64,000 nt of DNA from Flavobacterium sp. MFBS3-15 (GTDB lineage Bacteria; Bacteroidota; Bacteroidia; Flavobacteriales; Flavobacteriaceae): assembly GCF_026107645.2 (NCBI RefSeq), contig NZ_JAPCHV010000014.1, positions 1 through 64,000 of the forward strand, written 5' to 3'. The notes under the pieces are model-generated. The model was not told where the DNA came from. It ran no database searches and worked only from the letters and a program-made list of their open reading frames with translations. Positions 26,573-35,358 of the stretch are shown piece by piece. The number at the start of each line of letters is the position of its first letter. The first letter of the stretch is position 1. A program made the translations under genes and the position numbers.

Positions 26573-27238
26573 TTATTTTTGCTGCCGCTTCACCATCTCG
26601 TTGATCCAAATCGGGGCAAAGGGCGACGTACACCCTTTCGACACCGGATAATCCCTGTAAATGCCCAGCTTCTCCCCTATTTCCAGTGCTCTTTGTCGGA
26701 ATCCCGGGTGGTTGATACCTATGTTGGCCAGTGTCGTGTTCATTGTCCACTGTACTTCGGGCGGTGCGGTTGGCATTTCTTTTTCGATGCGGCTGAGAGT
26801 GGCATCAATGTCGATGCCTTCCGGTTCGCGGGCCACCCTTCCTGCCATGAGGCTCCAGCCCGATCGTGCCGCCCATTTATTATCCGAGTCCATCCATTGC
26901 TCCCTGAACTGCTCTTTATCCGGAAAATCCTTCAGCACATAGGAATTGAACCAGTCAGCCTCATGCACAAAATCCATCGTGTGTGCCATGCGGCTCACTT
27001 CCTCTGCCGACAGCTTTTTCGGGTTGACGATAAGCGTGGCCAATAACCTTGCTTCAACATAGCCTGTATCCCAAAGCTCAAACGCCAACTCGTGGTTTAC
27101 CTTTATTTTTTTGGCAATGGGCCGAATATCACCGAGTTTTACGCCAAATTGTTTTACCGCTCCATATTTGGCATTGTGGGTAAAGGTGCTCTCATTGCGC
27201 AGGGACTCGAGGTGGGTAAGGATTTCAGGTACTCTCAT
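26573..27238 (-). CDS. DNA alkylation repair protein, AlkD-like
   Basis: The 221-residue, all-helical protein has the HEAT-like repeat pattern of AlkC/AlkD glycosylases: a conserved N-terminal KYGAVKQFGVKLGDIRPIAK, ELAFELWDTGYVEARLLATL with the conserved E/ARL region, HEADWFNSYVLKDF, and WAARSGWSLMA. Members remove N3- and N7-alkylated purines from DNA. The C-terminal CTSPFAPIWINEMVKRQ is typical of the Bacteroidota subgroup. The AlkD catalytic aspartate and tryptophans could not be verified by eye. Confidence 0.85.
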   Translation of the reverse strand: MRVPEILTHLESLRNESTFTHNAKYGAVKQFGVKLGDIRPIAKKIKVNHELAFELWDTGYVEARLLATLIVNPKKLSAEEVSRMAHTMDFVHEADWFNSYVLKDFPDKEQFREQWMDSDNKWAARSGWSLMAGRVAREPEGIDIDATLSRIEKEMPTAPPEVQWTMNTTLANIGINHPGFRQRALEIGEKLGIYRDYPVSKGCTSPFAPIWINEMVKRQQK

Positions 27239-27261
27239 AAACTTTTAAGGTTGATCATTAA

Positions 27262-28143
27262 TTAAACTTTCGCTTCTTCCCTTTCGAACAGCGCATTGGT
27301 CCGCCGTACAGATTCCATGTCTTTATAGTCCAGCCACTCCTGGCCTTTCCGTTTGCGCATCCAGTTATCGTAATAGCGTATAGCCGCTACATTCAGTAAG
27401 CCTTTCCACAGGTTGACAGGACTGCCGGCCAGTGAGCGCAGGCTCAGCGAAAAACCAGGAGTGAGGTATTTCATGTAATGCCACCATCCCTCGGGCATAT
27501 AAAGCATCTCTCCGTGCTGCAGGTTGGTAATATAGGGCTTAACCTTCCTGAGTGCGGGAAATCTTTCAAAATCGGGGTTGTCAAAATCAATGTCTTCATT
27601 GCAAATCCATGAATACGGAAGGCGATACATGTACTTTGTCTCTTTCGGGTCGACAAGTACACATTGTTTTTTGCCCTCAAAATGGATATGGAAAATATTC
27701 GGAAAGTCGATATCATAATGCATAAAGACTTTGGCATCCTGCCCACCGAAGAATACCAGCGGCAGGCTTTTTATCAGCCGTAAACCCAACTTCGGCCACT
27801 TCATATCTGCCTTCATGGCAGGAACGTCTTTCATGAGGTTATATAAAAAAATGCGCAGGTCGGTAGGGCCTTTTTCCAGGATGTCTATGTACTCCGACAT
27901 TGTCATGGTAAAGTCGGGTTCGTTCACTTTTTTGGTGTAATCTGTCTTCCTGCTGTCATATAGCGGAACAGTCTTATCGCCTGCTAGCTCTCTAAGGAAT
28001 TTAAAATTCCATTTGCTGAAGGCGGGCCAATCCTCAATTTGGTTCGTAATGACAACCGGCTTTTGAGGCTTGTAATAGTTTTCTATAAACTCTTTTTTTG
28101 TAAGCTTCTCAACCCTTTCTATTTCAATATAATTAAAGCCCAT
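27262..28143 (-). CDS. Cupin-like (JmjC-type) Fe(II)/2-oxoglutarate oxygenase family protein
   Basis: The 293-residue protein fits Cupin_8/JmjC: N-terminal KPVVITNQIEDWPAFSKW, central FMHYDIDFPNIFHIHFEGKKQ with the HxD metal pair, LVDPKETKYMY, and EMLYMPEGWWHYMKYL with the distal histidine. These enzymes hydroxylate proteins or small molecules; the substrate is unknown. A minus-strand TACCTTTC near-match to the -7 box lies at about 28163-28170. A short gap separates it from the AlkD-like gene, which may be co-transcribed. Confidence 0.87.
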   Translation of the reverse strand: MGFNYIEIERVEKLTKKEFIENYYKPQKPVVITNQIEDWPAFSKWNFKFLRELAGDKTVPLYDSRKTDYTKKVNEPDFTMTMSEYIDILEKGPTDLRIFLYNLMKDVPAMKADMKWPKLGLRLIKSLPLVFFGGQDAKVFMHYDIDFPNIFHIHFEGKKQCVLVDPKETKYMYRLPYSWICNEDIDFDNPDFERFPALRKVKPYITNLQHGEMLYMPEGWWHYMKYLTPGFSLSLRSLAGSPVNLWKGLLNVAAIRYYDNWMRKRKGQEWLDYKDMESVRRTNALFEREEAKV

Positions 28144-28200
28144 ATCGTTTTATTTGTATCGGGAAAGGTACAGGAAATAAGGAAGCAGAACAACATCGCT

Positions 28201-28228
28201 AAAAAAAAATCCCCCGAGGACGGGGGAT
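28201..28228 (-). terminator. Terminator after the MoxR-like gene
   Basis: A perfect 8-bp stem ATCCCCCG/CGGGGGAT (28209-28216 with 28221-28228) is followed on the minus strand by nine T. Confidence 0.85.
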
Positions 28229-28234
28229 GTAAAT

Positions 28235-29698
28235 CTAGAGCTTACTTATATAACTCCCATAAATATCCTTAAACTGGTAGCCTTCGCTAAAACGGTCCTT
28301 GCTCAGCTTGTTGTTCTCTGCCAGTCCCCACAGAATGAATTCCTTCATGAAGTACATATCTTCTTTCGGTGTATCGGGCTGGTATTTCTGAACCAACTGC
28401 TTCAAAGGGATAATGCTGTCCAATAGCTTATGATACTCCTTATCAGTGGTATCGTCTTCCATCTCCACACCGCTTTCGTTAAAGAACCAGTCGATGAGCT
28501 CCTGGTATGGACCTTTACCGTCATTCTTTTCCAGCTTTTCAATTTTCGGGAAGTAGTCAGCAAATACCGTTTTTACCGCGCTGCCAATCAGGTGTTCGGC
28601 AACGGCTGCCGCGCCTTCCTGCTCCCCTTCATATACCAGCTCCACCTTACCAGTTATGGCAGGGACAATGCCCATGAAATCGGCCAGCCTTACCGTGGTT
28701 TTATCCTCGCCCGAGCGTAATGCCCTTCGTTCCGCCGTACTCAGCAGGTTTTCGAATGCCGTAATGCTCATGCGCGCGCTCACGCCGCTCTTATAGTCTA
28801 CAAAGTCACTGTTGCGTGCCTCGAAGCCTATCTGCTCCAGCAGATCGCGGGCAAGTCCGGGTACGTGTATCGTTTCGCTCTGGCGGCCATCCAGGTTGGC
28901 TTCCTGCTCAGTGATGGTGCGGGCTATCTTAACCGTTTCAGGGTAATGCGTGAGTATCTGCGAGCCTATCCTGTCTTTTAATGGGGTCACGATGCTGCCG
29001 CGGTTGGTATAATCCTCAGGGTTAGCGGTAAACACGAACTGTATGTCAAGGTTGAGCCTTACCTTAAACCCGCGTATCTGAATGTCGCCTTCCTGCAAAA
29101 TATTGAACAGCGCTACCTGTATGCGTGCCTGCAGGTCGGGCAGTTCATTGATTACGAATATGCATCTGTTGGCCCTCGGTATCATCCCGAAATGGATCAC
29201 GCGGTCATCGGCATACGACAGCCTCAGGCTCGCGGCTTTTATCGGGTCGATGTCGCCAATCAGGTCGGCCACAGTAACATCCGGCGTAGCGAGCTTTTCG
29301 TAAAAGCGCTCGCTGCGGTGCAGCCAGCTTATTGGGGTGTCGTCGCCTTTTTCGGCAATCAGCTCTTTGGCGTAGCGCGAAATGGGCTGTAACGGGTCAT
29401 CATTAATCTCTGAGCCTTCCACTACCGGGATGTACTCATCCAGCAGGTTGACCATTAATCTTGCCAGGCGGGTCTTGGCCTGTCCCCTAAGCCCAAGCAG
29501 GTTGATGTTGTGGCGCGATAGTATGGCGCGTTCCAATTCGGGTATTACCGTATTCTCGAAGCCCCAAACACCGTCAAATACTTTTTCGCCTTTCTTTATC
29601 TTGTCCCGCAGGTTGCCACGCAGCTCATCCTTAATGGTTTTGCTTTGGTAACCTGCCTTTTTTAATTCACCTAATGTTTTTATGTTTTGTGTGTTCAT
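28235..29698 (-). CDS. MoxR/Mg-chelatase-like AAA+ ATPase
   Basis: I choose ATG 29698 (MNTQNIKTLGELKKAGY); an in-frame ATG at 29713 adds five residues. The 487-residue ATPase has a P-loop GLRGQAKTR, a Walker B-like IFVINELPDLQ, FVFTANPEDYTNRG (sensor 1 with asparagine) and a C-terminal lid region. It resembles the ChlI/BchI subunit of magnesium chelatase and MoxR ATPases. MoxR proteins work with VWA-domain partners as chaperone-like complexes, and the next gene upstream encodes a VWA protein, so the two probably act together. No chlorophyll pathway is implied. Confidence 0.85.
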   Translation of the reverse strand: MNTQNIKTLGELKKAGYQSKTIKDELRGNLRDKIKKGEKVFDGVWGFENTVIPELERAILSRHNINLLGLRGQAKTRLARLMVNLLDEYIPVVEGSEINDDPLQPISRYAKELIAEKGDDTPISWLHRSERFYEKLATPDVTVADLIGDIDPIKAASLRLSYADDRVIHFGMIPRANRCIFVINELPDLQARIQVALFNILQEGDIQIRGFKVRLNLDIQFVFTANPEDYTNRGSIVTPLKDRIGSQILTHYPETVKIARTITEQEANLDGRQSETIHVPGLARDLLEQIGFEARNSDFVDYKSGVSARMSITAFENLLSTAERRALRSGEDKTTVRLADFMGIVPAITGKVELVYEGEQEGAAAVAEHLIGSAVKTVFADYFPKIEKLEKNDGKGPYQELIDWFFNESGVEMEDDTTDKEYHKLLDSIIPLKQLVQKYQPDTPKEDMYFMKEFILWGLAENNKLSKDRFSEGYQFKDIYGSYISKL

Positions 29699-29743
29699 TG
29701 CTTTGTCTATCATCTATTATCTAAGTCTATTATCTAATAATCG

Positions 29744-30862
29744 CTATTTCACCCTCTTTTTCCGGTTCGCCTCATAATCCTCAAATATCATTTCGCCAAG
29801 CCCTTTCAAACCTGTGTAAAAAGCCTTGCCCTGGTTGGCCTCTGTAAAATGCTGTATGAACTCCTGCAGGTACGGGTCGCGGGCAATCATGAATGTGGTT
29901 ATGGGAATGTGCAGCTTGCGCGCCTGTTGTGCCATAGTGTAGCATTTGTCTACAATGTAATCGTCAAGGCCGTAGCTGTTCATGTAGTAGGTACCATCGG
30001 CCTGGCGCACGCAGCTGGGCTTGCCATCGGTGATCATGAATATCTGCTTGTTGGTATTACGCTTTCGCCGAAGCAGGTCCATTGCCAGTTGCAGCCCGGC
30101 CACCGTGTTAGTATGGTAAGGGCCAACCTGCAGGTACGGCAAATCCTTGATTGCTATGGGCCATGCATCGTTGCCGAATACCAGTATGTCCAGGGTATCT
30201 TTCGGGTAGCGGGTGGTTATGAGTTCGGCCAAAGCCATGGCGACTTTTTTGGCGGGGGTTATGCGGTCTTCTCCATACAATATCATGCTGTGGCTGATGT
30301 CGATCATCAGTACCGTACTCATCTGCGCTTTGTATTGCGAGTCTTCCACCACAAGGTCATTTTCAAACAACTGAAAATCATCGATACCGTTGTTTACCTG
30401 TGCATTGCGCAGGCTTTCGGTAAGCGATATCCTTTCCAGGCTGTCGCCAAAGCGGTATTCGCGGAACTCACCCGTATGCTCGTCGCCACTGCCGGAATAT
30501 TTTGTCCTGTGGCTGCCCGAACCGGCACGTTTGAGGTTACCGAATATCTGCTCCAGTGCCTGTTGGCGTATGGAACGCTCTGTCTTTGATGTTATCTTGA
30601 GCCCGCCTTCACCATCCGGCTTTATCTCCTCACGGATGTAGCCTTTCTTTTTGAGGTCTTCAACAAAGTCGTCTATGGTATAGTTTTCATCGGTAAGGCT
30701 ATATTCCTTGTCGAGTTGGCGCAGCCAGTCCAGGGCTTCATCAAGGTCGCCCGAAGTATAGGTGATAAGTTCGGTAAATATCTCAAAAAGCTTGTCGAAG
30801 GGCGCTATATTCGGGGCTTCGTAAGTGCGGAACACGAAACCTTTTTTCCTTTCTTTTTCCAT
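29744..30862 (-). CDS. VWA-domain protein, partner of the MoxR-like ATPase
   Basis: The 372-residue cytoplasmic protein has a helical N-terminal region (1-150) with ERSIRQQALEQIF and a C-terminal VWA domain (about 175-365). MIDAS residues are visible: DISHSM (DxSxS) and ITDGKPS for the distal aspartate. No signal peptide or membrane segment is seen. It is first in a two-gene operon with the MoxR-like ATPase, 45 bases apart. VWA/MoxR pairs act in protein complex remodelling and metal insertion; the client is unknown. Confidence 0.87.
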   Translation of the reverse strand: MEKERKKGFVFRTYEAPNIAPFDKLFEIFTELITYTSGDLDEALDWLRQLDKEYSLTDENYTIDDFVEDLKKKGYIREEIKPDGEGGLKITSKTERSIRQQALEQIFGNLKRAGSGSHRTKYSGSGDEHTGEFREYRFGDSLERISLTESLRNAQVNNGIDDFQLFENDLVVEDSQYKAQMSTVLMIDISHSMILYGEDRITPAKKVAMALAELITTRYPKDTLDILVFGNDAWPIAIKDLPYLQVGPYHTNTVAGLQLAMDLLRRKRNTNKQIFMITDGKPSCVRQADGTYYMNSYGLDDYIVDKCYTMAQQARKLHIPITTFMIARDPYLQEFIQHFTEANQGKAFYTGLKGLGEMIFEDYEANRKKRVK

Positions 30863-30924
30863 ACCCCTAAATTACCAATTTACAGTTTAGGAATTGTAAA
30901 ATGTAATATAATTTTTTACAGTAG

Positions 30925-30966
30925 GAGCCTTCACCCCCGCTCTCTTCAAAAGAGAGGAGCCGGAAT
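30925..30966 (+). repeat. Palindromic dispersed element, family A, copy 4
   Basis: TTCACCCCCGCTCTCTTCAA then AAGAGAGGAGCCGGAATGGA matches the family A consensus with substitutions in both arms (CTCTCTT/AAGAGAG) that keep the stem. Confidence 0.7.
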
Positions 30967-30986
30967 GGACTTCATAAAACTTACAC

Positions 30987-31400
30987 TTACGCAGACAAAT
31001 GCGTGCCGCCCAGGTAATGACCGTTAATATCCCTGCTGCCTATATCAAGGTAATCACGCATTACGAGCTGGTAATTATCCGATGTGTCTATAACTATTTC
31101 ATGGTTGGCTACCTGCATCAGGTCGGCTATTTTTTGGAGTATGGTATTTTTACTATGCACTTCTTCCTTATTCAGCATCAGGTAAAAAAGCAGGTAGGTT
31201 TCAAAGTCGCCGCTCGCATGGGCATGCGTACGCACTTCTTCTGATATGCCTGTATCCTGCCTCACAGATACAATATCAGATTGGCCATTACGAATAGCCT
31301 TATCAGCATAATGCCAAAAATTCTCAGGACTGTACCTGCCCTCTGCAAATTTCAGCTCTTCACTGCCTGGCAGCTGAAGCACTACAAAATACGTCTCCAT
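30987..31400 (-). CDS. Hypothetical cytoplasmic protein
   Basis: A 137-residue protein, METYFVVLQLPGSEELK at the start, with a predicted mixed alpha/beta fold and no signal peptide or membrane segment. I recognise no family. It has its own upstream region with a TATCTTTA -7-like box on the minus strand (about 31421-31428). Confidence 0.6.
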   Translation of the reverse strand: METYFVVLQLPGSEELKFAEGRYSPENFWHYADKAIRNGQSDIVSVRQDTGISEEVRTHAHASGDFETYLLFYLMLNKEEVHSKNTILQKIADLMQVANHEIVIDTSDNYQLVMRDYLDIGSRDINGHYLGGTHLSA

Positions 31401-31530
31401 AGGTAAGGGTATTTATTACCTTAAAGATAATAACAACAAATGGAGTTATGATATTAATTACCAGCTATTTAACAAAATAGTTAAAGTTTTATTTAATAAA
31501 TAATTACTTATTTAAACTGTAATTAATGCG

Positions 31531-32148
31531 TTATAGAACAAGGAAATTTATGCCCAGGTTGAGCGCATTGCGTACCGAATAAACTTCCGGAACGGTATTG
31601 TCTTTATAAATGCTGTTGAAACCTGTCTGGAAATCATATTCAATGTACAACTTTATAAATTTTGATACAGGTATCTTTGCCCCAATGCCAAAGGTAATCC
31701 CGAAATCCGTATCCCGGAAGGCCTCCTTTACATCGGCATCAAAGTTCTCCTCCCCGGCTTCCATCAAAAAGCCTGCATAAGTTCCAAAGTTCAGGTACCA
31801 GTTGCGTTTCCCTCCAAAATGCCAGCTTAGCATTACCGGGACAGTAATATAATTCAGGGTTACCTCTGCATTCCCCACTTCACCGCCCCTGAAAAACAGC
31901 GTACCGTTCTCCCATCCCTTAGAATCGTATATTACCTTGGTCTTTACACTCCAGCGGTTGGCAAAATTATAATCTGCTGAGGCAGAAAAATTCATGCTGT
32001 TATCCGTTTGAGCATCATACCGGTTATTTTCATAATTTACGGTTGAGCCACTCGTGCCAATGCCAAAACCCAATTCAAGGTCGCCTTTCACCTGCCCCAC
32101 TGATACCGCACTAACAAGGGAAATAAGTACTAAATAAATATTTTTCAT
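31531..32148 (-). CDS. Outer-membrane beta-barrel protein (PorT/OmpA-like barrel family)
   Basis: The 205-residue protein has a signal peptide (MKNIYLVLISLVSAVSVGQ) and alternating hydrophobic beta strands typical of a small barrel: GDLELGFGIGTSG, FSASADYNFANRWSVKTKVIYDSKG, VTLNYITVPVMLSWHFGGKRNWYLNFGTYAGF, FGITFGIGAKIPVSKFIKLYIEYDFQTGF, and a C-terminal NALNLGINFLVL ending hydrophobic as outer-membrane strands do. This matches the Bacteroidota porin-family/PorT-like group. It follows the 32163 gene by 14 bases and is probably in the same transcript. Confidence 0.8.
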   Translation of the reverse strand: MKNIYLVLISLVSAVSVGQVKGDLELGFGIGTSGSTVNYENNRYDAQTDNSMNFSASADYNFANRWSVKTKVIYDSKGWENGTLFFRGGEVGNAEVTLNYITVPVMLSWHFGGKRNWYLNFGTYAGFLMEAGEENFDADVKEAFRDTDFGITFGIGAKIPVSKFIKLYIEYDFQTGFNSIYKDNTVPEVYSVRNALNLGINFLVL

Positions 32149-32162
32149 AGTGTATTTTAAGG

Positions 32163-32657
32163 TTACTCTTCCAGCATTTTTGCAAGTGCTTTCACTATAT
32201 CCGCACGAAAGTATTTGAAAAGCCCGGTTGGCGGCTCGCCTACAGGAAGTACCATAAGCTTAAAGTATTCAGCGGGATAAGTAAAATTATCCTTATCCCT
32301 TTGATAATCTTCCATTCTCACAATAGTGATATGCAATGCCTGCTCGCCGGTTTCCGGATCATAGGCCGCCTCAATCGCATCTTCCCCATATGCAGGTGTT
32401 TTTTCTATTTTCTCACCTGAAATAAACTTGTTAAACCCATCGGTAACCGCAGCCATGTCAAGTTTAGCATGGTTATCCCTGCCATTAATGTTTACATTGC
32501 CGTCCCTGTCGATATAGACTATCTTATCCGCCAAGCTGTCTTCAGCTATCTTCGACCAGACAAAAATATTTATACTGTACAGTTGCTTATCCTTAGGTAT
32601 AGACTGCCCGTTACAGATTACAGGAAAAGTAAACAGGAAAAGCAAAATGGCTTTCAT
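32163..32657 (-). CDS. Small secreted protein of unknown function
   Basis: A 164-residue protein with a signal peptide (MKAILLFLFTFPVICNGQ). The mature part is soluble and mixed alpha/beta (LYSINIFVWSKIAED..., LHITIVRMEDY). No family recognised. It leads a two-gene unit with the barrel protein. An exact minus-strand TATATTTG box lies at 32672-32679, 14 bases before the ATG. Confidence 0.7.
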   Translation of the reverse strand: MKAILLFLFTFPVICNGQSIPKDKQLYSINIFVWSKIAEDSLADKIVYIDRDGNVNINGRDNHAKLDMAAVTDGFNKFISGEKIEKTPAYGEDAIEAAYDPETGEQALHITIVRMEDYQRDKDNFTYPAEYFKLMVLPVGEPPTGLFKYFRADIVKALAKMLEE

Positions 32658-32671
32658 AGTTATTTTTATTT

Positions 32672-32679
32672 CAAATATA
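32672..32679 (-). promoter_or_regulatory. -7 box for the secreted/barrel gene pair
   Basis: Reads TATATTTG on the minus strand, an exact TAnnTTTG match 14 bases upstream of the ATG at 32657. Confidence 0.6.
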
Positions 32680-32729
32680 TAGGTTTTACTGACTGTTTTT
32701 TAAATAGGCAAAAAATATTTATCATTTTA

Positions 32730-32760
32730 TTTGTATACATCTAAACAAAATGTATATTTG
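32730..32760 (+). promoter_or_regulatory. padR promoter, TTTG-N19-TATATTTG, next to the ATG
   Basis: TTTG at 32730-32733 and TATATTTG at 32753-32760 are 19 bases apart, an exact consensus. Only four bases separate the -7 box from ATG 32765, so the start codon lies about where transcription should begin. This rules out the in-frame ATG at 32750, which is upstream of the -7 box. Confidence 0.85.
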
Positions 32761-32764
32761 TACT

Positions 32765-33103
32765 ATGTATAGTAAAGAACTTACCAAAGGAACACTGCTG
32801 CCGATTATCCTGAAGCTCCTCAGCCAAAGCGATAAAATGTACGGCTATGAGATAACTCAAAAAGTAAAAGAACTCACACGCGGCAAAATAGATATAAGCG
32901 AGGGCGCTCTCTACCCTATCCTGCACAAGCTGGAAGCCGACGGTATACTGGACACGGAAAAAGTCTACATAGGCAAGCGCGTACGCAAATACTACAAAGT
33001 AACCGGTACCGGCAAAAAAGCCGTACAAGACGTTACTGATGAGCTTAATGACTTCATAGCAACACTTTCATTGATATTTAACGAAAAACAACTTGCAAAA
33101 TGA
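32765..33103 (+). CDS. PadR family transcriptional regulator
   Basis: The 112-residue protein is a short PadR (subfamily 2) regulator: MYSKELTKGTLLPIILKLLSQ, the winged-helix signature MYGYEITQKVKE, EGALYPILHKLEADGIL, RKYYKVTGTGKKAV and a short C-terminal dimerisation helix. I start at ATG 32765 because the promoter covers the earlier ATG. PadR proteins repress adjacent operons, often for membrane proteins, and usually bind their own promoter. The stop overlaps the next start (ATGA), so regulator and membrane protein are translationally coupled. Confidence 0.92.
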   Translation: MYSKELTKGTLLPIILKLLSQSDKMYGYEITQKVKELTRGKIDISEGALYPILHKLEADGILDTEKVYIGKRVRKYYKVTGTGKKAVQDVTDELNDFIATLSLIFNEKQLAK

Positions 33104-33534
33104 TACTTACCGAAGAGCAAATAGAATATATTGCCAACAACCTTCAGTTTTATGGCCTGGCATCAGATGAACTGCGAAGCGATGTGCTGGACCATATATG
33201 CACCCATATAGAATCCGGTAATTTTAAAGATTTCGACACAGCGTATAATAGTGCGATACAGCAATTTGGCGGGTACCAGGCTTTGGGCAGCATAGAGCGC
33301 GACAGGTATCTCATGGTATCACTAAAGGGCACCCTGCTCAGGCAAAAGCTGGTTAATGTTACAGGCTGCATGTCTGCAATGTTGATTATGATTGGGATAT
33401 TGTTCAAGTTTATGCACTGGCCCGGGGCAAGCATTACATTTTTTGTCGGTTGCCTGATATTTATACTTGCGTTTTTGCCACTTTACTTTTACCAGCGATA
33501 CAAAAACTACCATAAAAAGATTATCTCACAATGA
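33100..33534 (+). CDS. Membrane protein with GldL-like FKFMHWPGAS motif, PadR-coupled
   Basis: The 144-residue protein has a soluble helical N-terminal half (1-85, like the HAAS/DUF1700-type domains that often accompany PadR regulators, with DVLDHICTHIE) and two membrane segments (about 88-105 and 112-130). The first segment ends in LFKFMHWPGAS, the same short motif found at the N-terminus of the gliding/T9SS motor protein GldL. It overlaps the padR gene by four bases. Function unknown; co-regulation with PadR suggests an envelope or stress role. Confidence 0.8.
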   Translation: MILTEEQIEYIANNLQFYGLASDELRSDVLDHICTHIESGNFKDFDTAYNSAIQQFGGYQALGSIERDRYLMVSLKGTLLRQKLVNVTGCMSAMLIMIGILFKFMHWPGASITFFVGCLIFILAFLPLYFYQRYKNYHKKIISQ

Positions 33535-33660
33535 AGCAGCTCATATCATAAGCAACAAGGCTACGGTCTTTCTTTTTTGGAGTTAATACATTTAATTAAA
33601 ATGCATTTTTAATATACAACAAATTCATTAACCGGCTGCAAAGCCATAAATCTTTACCTT

Positions 33661-33837
33661 ATGAAAAAAAGTGTTTATGTATTCGGTTTTTTAGCAAGCT
33701 TTCTGCTTAGCTCCGGTATTATGTTTAAAATGATGCATTGGCCGTCGGCCAGCATCCAGCTCATCGTTGGGTTCATAGTACTCAACTTCGGTTTCCTGCC
33801 GGTATACTTTTACCAAAAAGCAAAGGCAGCACAATAG
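33661..33837 (+). CDS. 58-residue membrane protein with MMHWPSAS motif
   Basis: This small gene encodes MKKSVYVFGFLASFLLSSGI then MFKMMHWPSASIQ and a second hydrophobic segment ending FLPVYFYQKAKAAQ. It has two membrane spans and repeats the motif and topology of the C-terminal half of the preceding PadR-operon protein, including the closing LPxYFYQ. The shared parts suggest duplication of a two-span module. It lies 126 bases downstream in the same direction. Confidence 0.75.
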   Translation: MKKSVYVFGFLASFLLSSGIMFKMMHWPSASIQLIVGFIVLNFGFLPVYFYQKAKAAQ

Positions 33838-33900
33838 TTTTCCGTTTTTGAGTTGAGTTGATTATGGGCTTCGGCCCATTTTTTATTGATTGATCGTATC

Positions 33901-34842
33901 TTAATCTATCGTTTCAATCTGCCACGGCCGCTGCCTGCCGCCAAAGTTCCTTGCTTCTATGTAAATCTTTTTTACATTCGGAAAAGCCTCTTTTATCCTT
34001 TCCTCCAGGCCATTTATCGATTCAAACAATGCCTCAACAGTCATTTCTTTTTGGAACTCTACATCAAGGGCCAGCAGAATCTCATTGGGCGCCAGGTGCA
34101 TGGTGAGCGGAAAGTAGAGTGTTTCCACGCGCTTATCGGCATTTACCAGATCGTAGATACCTTTCACAATTTCTGCATTCGCGCTTTCACCAACTAACAG
34201 CCCCTTGCTTTCTTTAACCATTGTAATGGCCACCAATATCAAAACTACACCTATAAGCATGGACGCTATTGCATCAAACATAGGCTCTTCAAAATAATGG
34301 CCCAGAAATACGCCTGCGAGGGCAATAAGCAAGCCTGCAATAGCTGCGCTTTCTTCATAGATAACTGCAAATAGCCCCGGATCTTTACTCATGCTCAGTT
34401 CTTGAAAAAAACTGAATTTCCCCTTCGTCTTGTTGAATTCGCGAACGGCATAAATAAGTGAAGAGCCCTCAAAAAGGATAGATACCCCGAGTACAATATA
34501 GTTCCAAAACGGGTCACGCATTTCCACAGGATGCTGCAGGTGGGTTACTCCCTCATAAAGTGACATTCCACCTCCGAGGGAAAAAACAAGTATGGCCACT
34601 ATGAGCGACCAAAAATAAATTTCCTTGCCATGGCCAAAGGGATGCCCCCTGTCCGGGGGTCGCTGGCTGCGCTTCATGCCCAACAGGAGCAAAAGAGAGT
34701 TGCCGCTGTCGACAGTACTGTGGATGCCCTCGCTTATCATTGCTGAGCTGCCTGTTACCGACGCGGCAATAAATTTTACGATTGCAATGCCAATATTGGC
34801 CGCCAGTGCACCGTAAATAGCTATTTTAGAATTTCCTGTCAT
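33901..34842 (-). CDS. Cation diffusion facilitator family transporter
   Basis: The 313-residue inner-membrane protein has about six membrane segments and a C-terminal cytoplasmic domain. It begins NSKIAIYGALAANIGIAIVKF and has ISEGIHSTVDSGN (HxxxD metal-binding site of helix 2), GHPFGHGKEIYFW, EESAAIAGLLIAL and FDAIASMLIG (helix 5 aspartate). Family members export Zn, Fe, Mn or Co in exchange for protons. It resembles the SLC30A9-like branch; metal specificity cannot be read. Confidence 0.9.
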   Translation of the reverse strand: MTGNSKIAIYGALAANIGIAIVKFIAASVTGSSAMISEGIHSTVDSGNSLLLLLGMKRSQRPPDRGHPFGHGKEIYFWSLIVAILVFSLGGGMSLYEGVTHLQHPVEMRDPFWNYIVLGVSILFEGSSLIYAVREFNKTKGKFSFFQELSMSKDPGLFAVIYEESAAIAGLLIALAGVFLGHYFEEPMFDAIASMLIGVVLILVAITMVKESKGLLVGESANAEIVKGIYDLVNADKRVETLYFPLTMHLAPNEILLALDVEFQKEMTVEALFESINGLEERIKEAFPNVKKIYIEARNFGGRQRPWQIETID

Positions 34843-34854
34843 GGGCTTAAAAAA

Positions 34855-34882
34855 ATCCCCAACATCATATGATATCGGGGAT
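34855..34882 (-). terminator. Terminator of the 34905 gene
   Basis: ATCCCC and GGGGAT arms, with an A tract on the plus strand giving a T run on the minus strand. Confidence 0.65.
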
Positions 34883-34904
34883 GAAACAATAACTAAATGA
34901 ATAC

Positions 34905-35342
34905 TTAGTTCGTATATCTTTCGTTGCTTTCTTCAAAATCCTCATCGTCACTGGAAACAGACTGGTTTTGGTCTTCGTCCAGGTCTACATTATCATCAAG
35001 CAGGTAATCGTCCTGGTTAAAAGCATCAGAATTGCGGCTGTTTCCACCTTCGTCATTCCATTGCCTTTTATTGCTGTCACTGCCAAAATCGGCATGATCA
35101 GAGTTTAGTGTCGGATCAGTATCTTCGGTATATTGCACACCGGGTTGTTCCATAGCAAGATATTTATCTGTTCCTTCGGTAGCATCGTCTTCAGTAGTGC
35201 TGCCTCCTGATGCATTCCTTCCGGCATTCAGACTGTCACTCCCTGAATTGTCATTATGCAACGCATCCCTGCCGGAACCATTATCCTGTCCCAGCGGATT
35301 ACCCAACTGTTCATTTTCAGTGTTTTTTTTCCGGTCTTCCAT
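34905..35342 (-). CDS. Acidic, low-complexity hypothetical protein
   Basis: A 145-residue protein dominated by Asp, Glu, Asn, Ser and Gly, with no hydrophobic core or signal peptide (for example NQDDYLLDDNVDLDEDQNQS near the C-terminus). It is probably intrinsically disordered. No family recognised. It lies 16 bases after the small gene at 35359 on the same strand, suggesting one transcript. Confidence 0.65.
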   Translation of the reverse strand: MEDRKKNTENEQLGNPLGQDNGSGRDALHNDNSGSDSLNAGRNASGGSTTEDDATEGTDKYLAMEQPGVQYTEDTDPTLNSDHADFGSDSNKRQWNDEGGNSRNSDAFNQDDYLLDDNVDLDEDQNQSVSSDDEDFEESNERYTN

Positions 35343-35358
35343 AGCAATGCAGTTTAAG

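Noticed and set aside
29699..29743. Repeated TCTATTATCTAA words between the MoxR and VWA genes
   Set aside because: Only about three short A+T-rich units; too little to call a functional repeat.
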